A stretch of 48,442 nucleotides of DNA from Aquitalea magnusonii. GTDB taxonomy: Bacteria; Pseudomonadota; Gammaproteobacteria; Burkholderiales; Chromobacteriaceae. The notes beneath the pieces were generated by a model. It saw only the letters and a program-made list of their open reading frames with translations. It searched no databases and was not told where the DNA came from. Both the position numbers and the translations under genes were made by a program. The stretch spans positions 1 to 48,442 of the forward strand of contig NZ_QJKC01000023.1 of the NCBI RefSeq assembly GCF_003202035.1, in the 5' to 3' direction. Position 1 is the first letter of the stretch, and each line of letters begins with the position of its first letter. Positions 29,158 to 38,137 of the stretch are shown here, piece by piece.

Positions 29158-29552
29158 AAAAACTGGGACATCTGAACCGCGACATCGCCCGTGTGCTGGC
29201 CGGCATGGGCCATACCGACAGCCTGGTGATTGCCGACTGCGGCCTGCCGATTCCGGCTGGTGTGGAATGCATCGACCTGGCGCTGGCGCTGGGTGAGCCG
29301 GGCTTTGCCCGCGTGCTGGACACCGTGCTGGCGGATTTCCAGTGCGAGCGTGCCGTCTTTGCCGACGAATGCCGCGCGCACAACCCGGCGGTGGTGGAAA
29401 CCGCTGCCGCCCTGTCACGACAGGGCGTGGCGCTGGAGTGGGTCAGTCATGAAGCATTCAAGCAACGCTGTCAGGCTGCGCGAGTGGTGATCCGCACCGG
29501 CGAGTGCACACCCTACGCCAATGTGATTTTGCATTCCGGCGTGATTTTCTGA
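29154..29552 (+). CDS. rbsD: D-ribose pyranase
   Basis: A 132-residue protein that interconverts beta-pyranose and furanose ribose, giving ribokinase its substrate. Signatures MKKLGHLNRDIARVLAGMGH, VIADCGLPIP and the C-terminal TGECTPYANVILHSGVIF are complete, including the active-site His in GHTDS. Translationally coupled to rbsK. Confidence 0.96.
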   Translation: MKKLGHLNRDIARVLAGMGHTDSLVIADCGLPIPAGVECIDLALALGEPGFARVLDTVLADFQCERAVFADECRAHNPAVVETAAALSRQGVALEWVSHEAFKQRCQAARVVIRTGECTPYANVILHSGVIF

Positions 29553-29562
29553 GGACCTGACC

Positions 29563-31053
29563 ATGAATGTCGTGATGCAGGGCATCAGCAAGGCTTTTGG
29601 CCCGGTCCGCGTACTGGAAGAGGTCGACTTTGCCATTGCCGGCGGGGAAATCCACGCGCTGATGGGAGAGAACGGTGCCGGCAAATCCACGCTGATGAAA
29701 ATCCTCAGCGGGGTATACCGCAGCGATGGCGGTGCCATCAGCATTGATGGCCAGCCGGTGCAGATCCGCTCCACCCGTCAGGCCGAAGCCTGCGGCATTG
29801 CCATCATCCACCAGGAACTGAACCTGATTCCGCAGTTGTCGGTGATGGAAAACCTGTTCCTGGGGCGCGAGCCGGCACGCTTTGGCGTGATCGACCATGC
29901 CCGCATGCGGCGCGAGGCCGCCGCGCAGCTGGCAGCGCTGGGGGCTGACAATATCGATCCGGAAGCGGAAGCCGGCCTGCTGTCCATCGGCCAGCAGCAG
30001 ATGGTGGAAATCGCCAAGGCGCTGGCCATGGATGCACGGCTGCTGATCATGGACGAGCCGACAGCGGCACTGACCGAACGCGAGATCGACACCCTGTTCG
30101 GCCTGATGCGCAGCTTGAAGGCGCAGGGCGTGGCCATTGTCTATGTGTCGCACCGCATGGAAGAAATCTTCCGTATCTGCGACAAGATCAGCGTGCTGCG
30201 CGATGGCCGCTTTGTCGGCGAGCGGGTGATTGCCCGCACAGACTTTGATGAAGTGGTACGCATGATGGTGGGGCGTGAGATCGGCGATCGCTTCCCCCGT
30301 CGCAGTGCCGCACCCGGTGCCGTGCGCTTGCAGGTCAAGGGGCTCGCTGACGAACACCATGTGCGTGACATCAGCTTCGAGGTGCGTGCCGGCGAAGTGC
30401 TGGGCGTGGCCGGGCTGATGGGGGCAGGGCGCAGTGAAATCCTCAAGACCCTGTTTGGCCTGAACCGGCGCTGTGCCGGTGCGGTGCTGCTGGATGGCGT
30501 GGCCTTGCAGCTGGACAGTCCGGGCGCGGCCATTGCCGCCGGCCTCGCCTTTGTGACGGAGGACCGCAAGAGCCAGGGCCTGGTGCTGGGCATGTCGGTA
30601 CGCGAAAACGCCACCCTGGTGCATCTGCCGCAGTATGCGCGGCTGGGCGTGGTGTCGGACGCCGCCGAGCAGCAGGCGGTGGCCGGGCTGATCGAGCAAT
30701 TGCGCATCCGCACTCGCGATGCCGAGCTGGAAGTGAAATCGCTGTCCGGTGGCAATCAGCAAAAAGTGGTATTTGCCAAATGGCTGGCGCAGCCGCCCAA
30801 AGTGCTGCTGCTGGACGAACCCACCCGCGGGGTGGATGTGGGCGGCAAGGCAGAGATCTATCACATCATCAACCAGCTGGCCGCGGCCGGTGTCGCCATC
30901 GTGATGGTGTCGTCGGAGCTGCCGGAAGTGATGGCCATGAGCAACCGCATCCTGGTGATTCATGAAGGTCGCCAGACCGGTCTGTTCGAGGCGGCCAGCG
31001 CCACCCAGGAAAGCATCATGGCGGCCGCCACCGGCACCGCGCATGCCGCCTGA
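29563..31053 (+). CDS. rbsA: Ribose ABC transporter, tandem ATP-binding protein
   Basis: A 496-residue protein with two ABC domains. Domain 1 has Walker A GENGAGKSTLMK (about 37-48), signature LSIGQQQM and Walker B LLIMDEP. Domain 2 has the degenerate P-loop GLMGAGRSEILK, signature LSGGNQQKV and Walker B VLLLDEPTRGVDVGG. This asymmetric arrangement is typical of RbsA/MglA. It energises RbsC. Confidence 0.96.
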   Translation: MNVVMQGISKAFGPVRVLEEVDFAIAGGEIHALMGENGAGKSTLMKILSGVYRSDGGAISIDGQPVQIRSTRQAEACGIAIIHQELNLIPQLSVMENLFLGREPARFGVIDHARMRREAAAQLAALGADNIDPEAEAGLLSIGQQQMVEIAKALAMDARLLIMDEPTAALTEREIDTLFGLMRSLKAQGVAIVYVSHRMEEIFRICDKISVLRDGRFVGERVIARTDFDEVVRMMVGREIGDRFPRRSAAPGAVRLQVKGLADEHHVRDISFEVRAGEVLGVAGLMGAGRSEILKTLFGLNRRCAGAVLLDGVALQLDSPGAAIAAGLAFVTEDRKSQGLVLGMSVRENATLVHLPQYARLGVVSDAAEQQAVAGLIEQLRIRTRDAELEVKSLSGGNQQKVVFAKWLAQPPKVLLLDEPTRGVDVGGKAEIYHIINQLAAAGVAIVMVSSELPEVMAMSNRILVIHEGRQTGLFEAASATQESIMAAATGTAHAA

Positions 31054-31074
31054 TTTCAGAGCAAGGAATACATC

Positions 31075-32013
31075 ATGACTCCAAAACAAAAAGCCACCCT
31101 GCAGCGTCTGGGCCCGTTCATCGCCCTGGTGCTGGTGTCGGTGGGACTGGCCGTGCTCAGCCCGGACTTTCTGACCGTGGCCAATCTGCTGAACGTGATG
31201 CGCCAGGTATCGATCAATGCGCTGATTGCCTTTGGCATGACGCTGGTGATCCTGCTGGGCGGCATCGACCTGTCGGTCGGTTCCATTCTGGCGCTGTCCT
31301 CGGTCGCCATCGCCACCCTGATCCAGGCGGGGGTCGATCCGCTGCTGGCCACGCTGCTGGGGGTGCTGGGGGGCGGGCTGATGGGCCTCTTTAACGGGCT
31401 GGTGATCAGCAAGGGCAAGGTGGCCCCGTTCATCGCCACCCTGGCCTCGATGACCATTCTGCGCGGCCTGGCGCTGGTGGTGTCCGGCGGCAGCCCCATT
31501 ACCGGTTTCAACAGCGATCTGTTCTCCATGCTGGGCGGCGGCTATGTCGCCGGCCTGGTGCCGATTCCGGTGGTGTGGATGCTGATCATGTTCGGCCTGT
31601 TTGCCTTCCTGCTGAAGAAAACCGTATTCGGCCGCCATGTGTACGCCACCGGGGGCAATGAAGAAGCGGCCCGGCTGTCCGGGGTGAAGGTGGATCAGGT
31701 CAAGCTGTGGGTCTACACCCTGTCCGGAGCCATGTCGGCCATGGCCGGGGTGGTGCTGACCTCGCGGCTGAATTCGGCCCAGCCCACTGCCGGCAGCGGC
31801 TACGAGCTGGACGCCATCGCCGCCGTGGTACTGGGCGGCACCAGCCTCACCGGCGGCCGCGGCTGGATCTTCGGCACGCTGATGGGCGCGCTGCTGATCG
31901 GCGTGCTCAATAACGGCCTCAACCTGCTGGGCGTATCGTCCTTCTATCAGCAGGTGATCAAGGGCGTGGTCATTCTGCTGGCGGTGCTGATCGACCGCAG
32001 CGGCAAGAAGTAA
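31075..32013 (+). CDS. rbsC: Ribose ABC transporter permease
   Basis: A 312-residue membrane protein with about 8-10 hydrophobic segments. Family signature GGIDLSVGSILALSSV (about 63-78) and GGNEEAARLSGVKVDQVK (ATPase-coupling loop), then GGTSLTGGRGWIFGTLMGAL, are present. Forms the transmembrane channel with RbsA. Confidence 0.96.
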   Translation: MTPKQKATLQRLGPFIALVLVSVGLAVLSPDFLTVANLLNVMRQVSINALIAFGMTLVILLGGIDLSVGSILALSSVAIATLIQAGVDPLLATLLGVLGGGLMGLFNGLVISKGKVAPFIATLASMTILRGLALVVSGGSPITGFNSDLFSMLGGGYVAGLVPIPVVWMLIMFGLFAFLLKKTVFGRHVYATGGNEEAARLSGVKVDQVKLWVYTLSGAMSAMAGVVLTSRLNSAQPTAGSGYELDAIAAVVLGGTSLTGGRGWIFGTLMGALLIGVLNNGLNLLGVSSFYQQVIKGVVILLAVLIDRSGKK

Positions 32014-32092
32014 GGACTGTTTTTCGCATCAACAATGGCCCTGCGCCAGGGCCGGTCAACGCAAGCTCAATCATCAATCAGGGAGACTCACC

Positions 32093-33037
32093 ATGAATCG
32101 CATTGTTCACCCGCTGCTGGCCAGTCTGCTGGTAATCGGCATGGCCGCCTGTTCCAAGCAAGGCCCGGACAGCGCCGCCCCGGCAGCCGCCAGCGCCCCC
32201 GCCGCTGCCGCCGCCGATGGCCAGCTGACGGTCGGCCTGGCGGTATCCACCCTCAACAATCCTTTCTTTGTTTCGCTGCGCAAGGGTGCGGAAGACGAAG
32301 CACAGAAGGATGGCATCAAGCTGATCACCGTGGATGCGCAGGACGACCCGGCCAAGCAGCAGGCCAGCGTGGAAGACCTGATCCAGAAAAAAGTGAATGT
32401 CATCCTGATCAACCCGACCGATTCCTCCGCCGTGGCCAATGTGGTGAAGGAAGCCACCGGCAAGGGCATCAAGGTGGTATCGCTGGACCGTAGCGTGAAC
32501 GGTGCCGAAGTCAGCGCGCACATTGCCTCGGACAATGTGGCCGGCGGCAAGATGGCCGGCGAGTTCCTGCTGCAAAAGCTGGGTGGCAAGGGGCGTATCG
32601 TCGAGCTGGAAGGCATTGCCGGTTCTTCTGCCGCGCGTGAGCGTGGCGAAGGCTTCCACAAGGTGGTGGATGGCAAGGCCGAGGTGAAACTGCTTGCCAA
32701 GCAACCGGCCGATTTCGACCGCGCCAAGGGCCTGACGGTGATGGAAAACATCATCCAGGGCAACAAGGACATCCAGGGCGTGTTTGCCCACAACGACGAA
32801 ATGGCCCTGGGCGCGCTCAAGGCCATTCAGGCGGCTGGCCTGAAAAACGTGGTGGTGGTGGGCTTTGATGCCACTGCCGACGCCGTTGCCGCCGTGAAGG
32901 CCGGTACCCTGGCTGCCACCGTGCAGCAGCAGCCCGAGCTGATCGGCCAGTATGGCATCCAGACCGCCAAGAAGCTGGCTGCCGGCCAGAGCGTGGACAA
33001 GTTCATCCCGGTACCGCTGAATCTGATCAAGCAGTAA
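32093..33037 (+). CDS. rbsB: Ribose-binding protein, probable lipoprotein
   Basis: A 314-residue periplasmic-binding-protein (type 1). The N-terminus is lipoprotein-like: hydrophobic stretch LLASLLVIGMAAC with Cys20, followed by an Ala/Pro/Ser-rich linker (about 21-44). The binding protein proper starts at LTVGLAVSTLNNPFFVSLR. Sugar-contact motifs such as SLDRSVNG, GFDATADAV and HNDEMALGAL are typical of RbsB. The downstream presence of lnt in the genome is compatible with lipidation. Confidence 0.94.
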   Translation: MNRIVHPLLASLLVIGMAACSKQGPDSAAPAAASAPAAAAADGQLTVGLAVSTLNNPFFVSLRKGAEDEAQKDGIKLITVDAQDDPAKQQASVEDLIQKKVNVILINPTDSSAVANVVKEATGKGIKVVSLDRSVNGAEVSAHIASDNVAGGKMAGEFLLQKLGGKGRIVELEGIAGSSAARERGEGFHKVVDGKAEVKLLAKQPADFDRAKGLTVMENIIQGNKDIQGVFAHNDEMALGALKAIQAAGLKNVVVVGFDATADAVAAVKAGTLAATVQQQPELIGQYGIQTAKKLAAGQSVDKFIPVPLNLIKQ

Positions 33038-33177
33038 ACCGGCCATCTGCCGGGGCGGGCGCTGCCTCACCCCGGCCGGCTTGTAATACAATCGCTACAT
33101 CGCGCACCCCCCCGCTGCTGACATGGTTGCCGGGGGTTGTTGCCATTTGTGATCAATTGCTGACAGGAAAGCCTGCC

Positions 33178-34182
33178 GTGACTGCCTACAAGCGTCTCAC
33201 CATCGATGATATTGCCAGTCTCGCCGGCGTTTCGCGCACCACGGCCAGCATGGTGCTGAACGGCCATGCCGAACGCTACCGCATTGCGCCGGCCACGGTG
33301 GAGCGGGTGGAAAAAGTGGCGCGCGAGCATCACTTCAACCCGTCGCAGTCTGCCCGCTCGCTGCGCAGCAAACGCAGCAACAGTATCGGCCTGGTGATTC
33401 CCGACCTGACCAACTCGGCCCATGCCGCGCTGGCGCAGGCCATGGAAAACCTGTGCCGCGCGCGCGATTACCAGCTGGTGCTGGTGACCAGCGACGAGGA
33501 CCCGGCGCGCGAAGCCGAGGGCATGGCACATCTGGTGGCGCGGCAGGTGGATGGCATGGCGGTGGTGCCCTGTAGCAGTGATGCCGCCCGCTATCTGCCG
33601 TGGACCACGCGGCTGCCGCTGGTGTTTGTCGACCGGCGCATCGACGGCAGTGGCATCCCTTCCGTGGTGACCGATGCCACCGATACCGTGGCACGGCTGA
33701 TCGGCAGCAAGCTGGCAGAGGGCGTGCGCGAGGTGGTGTATTTCGGTGGCCAGCCCACGCTGTCGCCCAGCCGCGACCGCCTGGCCGGCTATCGCCAGGC
33801 CTTGCAGGCACAGGGGCTGACCGAGCAGGCGCACTGGGTGCAGGAACGGGATTTCCAGCGTGCCTCCGGCTTTGCCATGATGCAGCAGTGGCATGCCCGC
33901 GAAGGGCGCTATCCACAGGCGCTGTTCACTGCTTCCATCACCCTGCTGGAAGGGGTGCTGTCCTTTATGAGCCAGACCCACCGCCTGCGCGAAGCGCCAT
34001 CCTGTCTGATGACCTTTGACGATCATCCGCTGCTGGACTGCCTGCCGATTCCGGTGGATGCCATCGTGCAGGATGGCCAGTCGATGGCGGATCATTGCCT
34101 GCAGCAGATCTTTTCCCTGCTGCAAGGCCAGCCCCCGCTGCAGGCCGGGGTGGCGGTTCCCGCCAGCATCACCCGCCGTTAA
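33178..34182 (+). CDS. LacI-family regulator of Cra/FruR type
   Basis: A 334-residue regulator. The helix-turn-helix (LTIDDIASLAGVSRTTASMV) is at residues 6-25 and the periplasmic-binding-like effector domain follows (SIGLVIPDLTNSAHAALAQA). The first half closely resembles E. coli Cra, including VSRTTAS, a YRI segment and QRQVD/ARQVDGMAVV, rather than RbsR. It follows rbsB after a 140-nt gap and probably regulates the rbs operon. GTG 33178 is chosen because AGGAAAG lies 8 nt upstream; the open frame to 33127 has no site. Confidence 0.85.
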   Translation: MTAYKRLTIDDIASLAGVSRTTASMVLNGHAERYRIAPATVERVEKVAREHHFNPSQSARSLRSKRSNSIGLVIPDLTNSAHAALAQAMENLCRARDYQLVLVTSDEDPAREAEGMAHLVARQVDGMAVVPCSSDAARYLPWTTRLPLVFVDRRIDGSGIPSVVTDATDTVARLIGSKLAEGVREVVYFGGQPTLSPSRDRLAGYRQALQAQGLTEQAHWVQERDFQRASGFAMMQQWHAREGRYPQALFTASITLLEGVLSFMSQTHRLREAPSCLMTFDDHPLLDCLPIPVDAIVQDGQSMADHCLQQIFSLLQGQPPLQAGVAVPASITRR

Positions 34183-34187
34183 GAAGC

Positions 34188-34289
34188 GCTAACAAAACCC
34201 CCGCTCCTGTGTCGCGCCTCCTTGCCGTACTACTTGCACTGTCTGCGTCGGCGCGCCTTGGCCCGGCTTCTCTACGAGGTTTTGTTAGC
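34188..34289. repeat. 102-bp element bounded by 12-bp perfect inverted repeats
   Basis: GCTAACAAAACC (34188-34199) and its exact inverse GGTTTTGTTAGC (34278-34289) flank about 78 bp containing a GGCGCGCC palindrome. It encodes nothing credible. The shape suits a MITE, REP-like element or structured RNA, located directly after the regulator stop. No target duplication is evident. Confidence 0.6.
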
Positions 34290-34368
34290 AGCTCTGAAGC
34301 GCCACGTGCCCGGCTATGGCATGGCGGGTGGCGCCATATGCCATTCTCATCAATTTTCAGCGCGATGA

Positions 34369-34397
34369 GTGACGCTCCGTTCACGGCATGCTAATGT
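34369..34397 (+). promoter_or_regulatory. Possible promoter for the GGDEF-EAL gene
   Basis: GTGACG (34369-34374), a 17-nt spacer, TAATGT (34392-34397) with TG at 34389-34390. A weak match, placed 33 nt before the GTG start. Confidence 0.3.
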
Positions 34398-34430
34398 CGG
34401 GCGGCTGTCATTTATCTGCAAGGACGTCCC

Positions 34431-37367
34431 GTGTCTGCTCGATTTCCCGCCATGTTGCGGCTGGCTGTGGTCTATGCCCTGATCGGCGTTCCTTCCCTGT
34501 ACAGTGCCATTCCGCCGGGCTATACCGCCCCGGTATTTCCGGCGGCCGGCATCGCCATGATGTTCTTGCTGCTATGGGGGCGTGCGCTGTGGCCAGGCGT
34601 ATTGCTGGGTTCGCTGCTGGTGCAACTGGTGGCCAGCTGGCAAACCGGTGTGCACGGCTGGGCCTATCTTGCCCTGCTGGTGGTGCCGCTGGCGGCGACC
34701 CTGCAGGCGCTGGCCTCCTGCTGGCTGATCCGCCGCTGGATAGGCTGGCCCAACCCGCTGGATCGTGCACACAGCGTGATCCGGCTGATGCTGCTCATCA
34801 TTCCACTGACCTGCCTGATCAGCAGTGGCATCAGCGTGCCGGCGCTGGCCGCGCTGGGAGTGTTGCCGGCCAGCGACCTGCTGTTCAATGGCTGGAACTG
34901 GTGGCTGGGCGATACCTTTGGCTGCCTCATCATGCTGCCCCTGATGCTGGCGTGGTTCGGCCGCCCGCGCAGTGAATGGCGCGCCCGCAGCGCAGCCTTG
35001 CTGTGGCCCATGCTGCTGACCGCACTGACCATGATCGGTTTCAGTGCGCTGATTCATCACTGGGAAGCGCTGCGGGTGCAAAGCCAGTTCAACCGTGATG
35101 CCGGCCAGATCGAGCTGGCGCTGAAAAAGCGCCTGGAGATGCAGCTGGATGGCATGCTGGCCTTGCAACAATTGCAGACTTACTCCCCGGCCGCTTCGGC
35201 CAGCCAGTGGCGCGAGCTGACCGCCTCCTGGCTGGTGCGTTTGCCGGGTACGCAAAGCCTGGGCTGGTCGCCGCTTGTCAGCGATGCCGAGCGCGCAGCA
35301 TTCGAAAACAGTGTGCTGGCCGGCTCTGCCATTCTGGCGCGGGATGGTGCAGGGCATGTCGCACCGTCGCCGCAGCGTCCTTCCTATTTGCCGGTGCGCT
35401 ATATCGAGCCCTTGGCCCGCAACCGGCGGGCACTGGGGCTGGACATCCTGTCCTCCCCCGAGCTGGCCACCACCATCCGCCACAGCCTGCAAAGCGGGCA
35501 GCCGGTGGTCAGCCCGGCCATCCGCCTGGTACAGGAGCCACAGCAGCAGAAGGGGGTGGCACTGTATCAGGCGGTGTACGCCCCGGCAGACGATAGCCAG
35601 CGCCTGCTGCTGCGCGGGGTGGTGTCCAGCCTGTTCCGCATGGATGACATCGTGGCCAGCACGCTGCAGCATGGCGTGCGCCGCGATATCGAAGTCTGCC
35701 TGATCGATCGCGATGGCGCGCCCGGTTTCCATCGCCTGTCCGGCCCGGCCAATTGCGGCAAGGATGGCTGGTTCGGCCAGCGACCGCATTTGCTCAGCCA
35801 GTTTGCCTTTGCCGGGCGCAACTGGGCCTTGCGCTTGCGCGCCAGCGAAGATTATCTGTCCGGCTTGCGCAGCTGGCTGGAGTGGATCACCTTTGTGCTG
35901 GGGCTGGCCATGACCGGCCTGTTCGGCGGTTTCCTGCTGATTGTCACCGGCTATACCCGGCGCATGGAGGGCGAGGTGCAGCAGCGTACCGCCGAGCTGG
36001 CCGATACCAACCAGCAACTGCAAACCCAGCTGGATGCCACGCGCAAGGCCGAGGCCAATGTGACTTACCTGGCCTTGCACGACAGCCTGACCAGCCTGCC
36101 CAACCGTGCCTGCTGGCTGACCATGGCCCGCCATGCCATGGCCGGGAACGAGCAGCGCCAGCTGGCGGTGCTGTTTCTGGACATGGACGAATTCAAGACC
36201 GTCAACGACAGCCTGGGTCATCCGGTGGGCGACCAGTTGCTGGTCGGCATTGCCCGTCGTCTGCAACAGCCGCTGCCGCCGGATGCCATGCTGGCGCGAC
36301 TGGGTGGCGACGAGTTCGTCATCCTGCTGCCTTACCAGCAGCAGGCACAGCTGGATGCACTGGGCGAGCAATTGCTGGCGCTGTTCGACCCGGCGGTGGT
36401 GGTGGAACAGCACGAACTGCGCTGCACGGTCAGCATCGGGGTGGCCCTGTTCCCGCAGGACGGGCAAGACCCCGATACCCTGCTGCGCCATGCCGACATG
36501 GCCATGTATGCGGCCAAGGAAGCCGGGCGCGACACCCTGCGTTACTTCACGCCGGAAATGAATACCCAGGCCATGGAGCGGCTGACGCTGGAGCGCGATC
36601 TGCGCCGTGCGCTGCAGGACGATCCGGCACAACTGCTGCTGTACTACCAGCCGCAGCTGGACGCCGACAGTGGCCGCTGCATCGGCTGCGAGGCACTGGT
36701 ACGCTGGCGGCATCCGCTGCGCGGGCTGATGTTGCCGGGTGAGTTCATCGGCCTGGCCGAGCGCAGCGGGCTGATTGTCGAGCTGGGGCGCTGGGTGCTG
36801 GCCGCTGCTTGCGCCGAACAGGCCGGCTGGGCCGCGGCCGGGCTGCAGCTGCCGGTATCGGTGAATCTGTCGCCGGTACAGCTGGAGCGCAGCGATCTCA
36901 CGCCCTATGTGAGCGGACTGCTGCAACGCTACCAGATCACTCCCGGCATGCTGGAGCTGGAGCTGACCGAAGGGGCGCTGATGAACGAGGATGTGCGCCA
37001 TCTCGCGGTATTCAATGCGCTGATGCAACTGGGTTGCCGCTTTGCCCTGGATGATTTCGGCACCGGCTATTCCTCGCTGTCCCGGCTCAAGCGTTTCCCC
37101 ATCAACCGGCTGAAGATAGACCGGGCCTTTGTCAGCGCCCTGCCCGGCAGTGGCGATGACGAGGCCGTGGTACGGGCCACCCTGTCGATGGCGCGCGACA
37201 TGGGCATGGATGTGGTGGCCGAGGGGGTGGAAACCGCGGAACAGCAACAGAGCCTGCTGGCCATGGGCTGCACGCAGATGCAGGGCTACCGCTTTGCCCG
37301 CCCGATGCCGGCTGCCGAGCTGTACCGCTTTGTGGTCCGGTTGTCGCAGTCGCAGGATGCTGGCTGA
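34431..37367 (+). CDS. MASE1-CHASE-GGDEF-EAL cyclic-di-GMP signalling protein
   Basis: A 978-residue membrane sensor. The N-terminal region to about 205 has multiple hydrophobic helices of MASE1 type. A periplasmic CHASE-like sensor spans about 215-470, followed by a helix near 487-508. The GGDEF domain (about 545-705) keeps an intact RLGGDEFVIL. The EAL domain (about 720-965) has EALVRWRHP, DDFGTGYSSLSRLKRFP and a final AEGVETAEQ. Both active-site motifs look complete, so it may make or degrade c-di-GMP. The start is GTG; AAGGACG lies 8 nt upstream. Confidence 0.93.
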   Translation: MSARFPAMLRLAVVYALIGVPSLYSAIPPGYTAPVFPAAGIAMMFLLLWGRALWPGVLLGSLLVQLVASWQTGVHGWAYLALLVVPLAATLQALASCWLIRRWIGWPNPLDRAHSVIRLMLLIIPLTCLISSGISVPALAALGVLPASDLLFNGWNWWLGDTFGCLIMLPLMLAWFGRPRSEWRARSAALLWPMLLTALTMIGFSALIHHWEALRVQSQFNRDAGQIELALKKRLEMQLDGMLALQQLQTYSPAASASQWRELTASWLVRLPGTQSLGWSPLVSDAERAAFENSVLAGSAILARDGAGHVAPSPQRPSYLPVRYIEPLARNRRALGLDILSSPELATTIRHSLQSGQPVVSPAIRLVQEPQQQKGVALYQAVYAPADDSQRLLLRGVVSSLFRMDDIVASTLQHGVRRDIEVCLIDRDGAPGFHRLSGPANCGKDGWFGQRPHLLSQFAFAGRNWALRLRASEDYLSGLRSWLEWITFVLGLAMTGLFGGFLLIVTGYTRRMEGEVQQRTAELADTNQQLQTQLDATRKAEANVTYLALHDSLTSLPNRACWLTMARHAMAGNEQRQLAVLFLDMDEFKTVNDSLGHPVGDQLLVGIARRLQQPLPPDAMLARLGGDEFVILLPYQQQAQLDALGEQLLALFDPAVVVEQHELRCTVSIGVALFPQDGQDPDTLLRHADMAMYAAKEAGRDTLRYFTPEMNTQAMERLTLERDLRRALQDDPAQLLLYYQPQLDADSGRCIGCEALVRWRHPLRGLMLPGEFIGLAERSGLIVELGRWVLAAACAEQAGWAAAGLQLPVSVNLSPVQLERSDLTPYVSGLLQRYQITPGMLELELTEGALMNEDVRHLAVFNALMQLGCRFALDDFGTGYSSLSRLKRFPINRLKIDRAFVSALPGSGDDEAVVRATLSMARDMGMDVVAEGVETAEQQQSLLAMGCTQMQGYRFARPMPAAELYRFVVRLSQSQDAG

Positions 37368-37452
37368 TGCGGCTGGCACTGGGCGCAGCCTGCCGCTGGT
37401 GGCATCACCACTGCCGTTACATGATTCCTGCCGTTGAAGGGAGTGTCTTGCT

Positions 37453-38109
37453 GTGAAAATTCCATCTTCTGTTGCCCTGCAGCTGATGCATGGCAGCCAT
37501 TACGCCACGCTGGCCAGTCATTCCATCCAGCTGCCCGGCTATCCCTATGCCACGGTACTGCCCTATGTGCTGGACCAGGCGCACCGGCCCTTGCTGCTGA
37601 TCAGCGCGCTGGCCGAGCACACCCGCAATCTGCTGGCCGATGGCCGCTGCAGCCTGTCGATTGTGGCGGACGGGGTGAGCGATGTGCAGGCTGGCGCCCG
37701 CTTGACCCTGCTGGCCGATGCGCAGCGTATCGAGCCGGAACCGGCACTGCTGCAACGCTTTTGTCGCTATCAGGCAGCCGCCGCCGACCTGCTGCAGCTG
37801 GATTTCATGTTTTTCCGCCTGCAGCCGCTGCGGCTGCGCTATATCGGCGGTGTCGGCCGCATGGGCTGGCTGGAAGCTCCGGAACTGGATGGCTGGCCAC
37901 AGCTGAGTCTGATCGACGAGGCGGCGCTGTTGCGCCAGGCGGAGGTGGCCGATGGCATCCAGCTCTTGGGGCTGGATGCGCTGGGGGCCGATTACCGGGT
38001 GGCCGATGGGCCGGGGCACCGGCGGCTGCCGTGGCCGGACAGCATGCCGGGCGGCGAGGGTTTTGCCGCGGCGGCCTTGCAGGCACTGGCCGCGCTGACG
38101 CCAGGCTAG
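37453..38109 (+). CDS. Split-barrel flavoprotein (pyridoxamine-phosphate-oxidase-like, HugZ-related)
   Basis: A 218-residue protein. The first 120 residues form a PPOX-type split barrel (GSHYATLASHSIQLPGYPYA, PLLLISALAEHTRNLLADGR, CSLSIVADGVSDVQAGARL). HTRNL and the following strand pattern resemble heme-degrading HugZ family members. The C-terminal part is short and lacks a full DUF2470 domain, so heme oxygenase activity is not claimed. GTG start with AAGGGAG upstream. Confidence 0.75.
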   Translation: MKIPSSVALQLMHGSHYATLASHSIQLPGYPYATVLPYVLDQAHRPLLLISALAEHTRNLLADGRCSLSIVADGVSDVQAGARLTLLADAQRIEPEPALLQRFCRYQAAAADLLQLDFMFFRLQPLRLRYIGGVGRMGWLEAPELDGWPQLSLIDEAALLRQAEVADGIQLLGLDALGADYRVADGPGHRRLPWPDSMPGGEGFAAAALQALAALTPG

Positions 38110-38137
38110 TGGCCGCCGGCGCAGCCAGCAGGCTGTG

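Noticed and set aside
29458-31638. 726-codon minus-strand open frame over rbsA/rbsC
   Set aside because: Antisense of the rbs genes with a similar His/Gln-rich composition; no domain seen.
34188-34289. Intact insertion sequence
   Set aside because: Only 102 bp, with no transposase frame; at most a non-autonomous element.
34263-34430. Small plus/minus frames between the regulator and the GGDEF-EAL gene
   Set aside because: No ribosome binding site or recognisable sequence; they cover the inverted-repeat element.
34572-37379. 935-codon minus-strand open frame
   Set aside because: Mirrors the GGDEF-EAL gene in GC-rich DNA; its product is a His/Gln/Arg-rich low-information sequence typical of antisense shadows.
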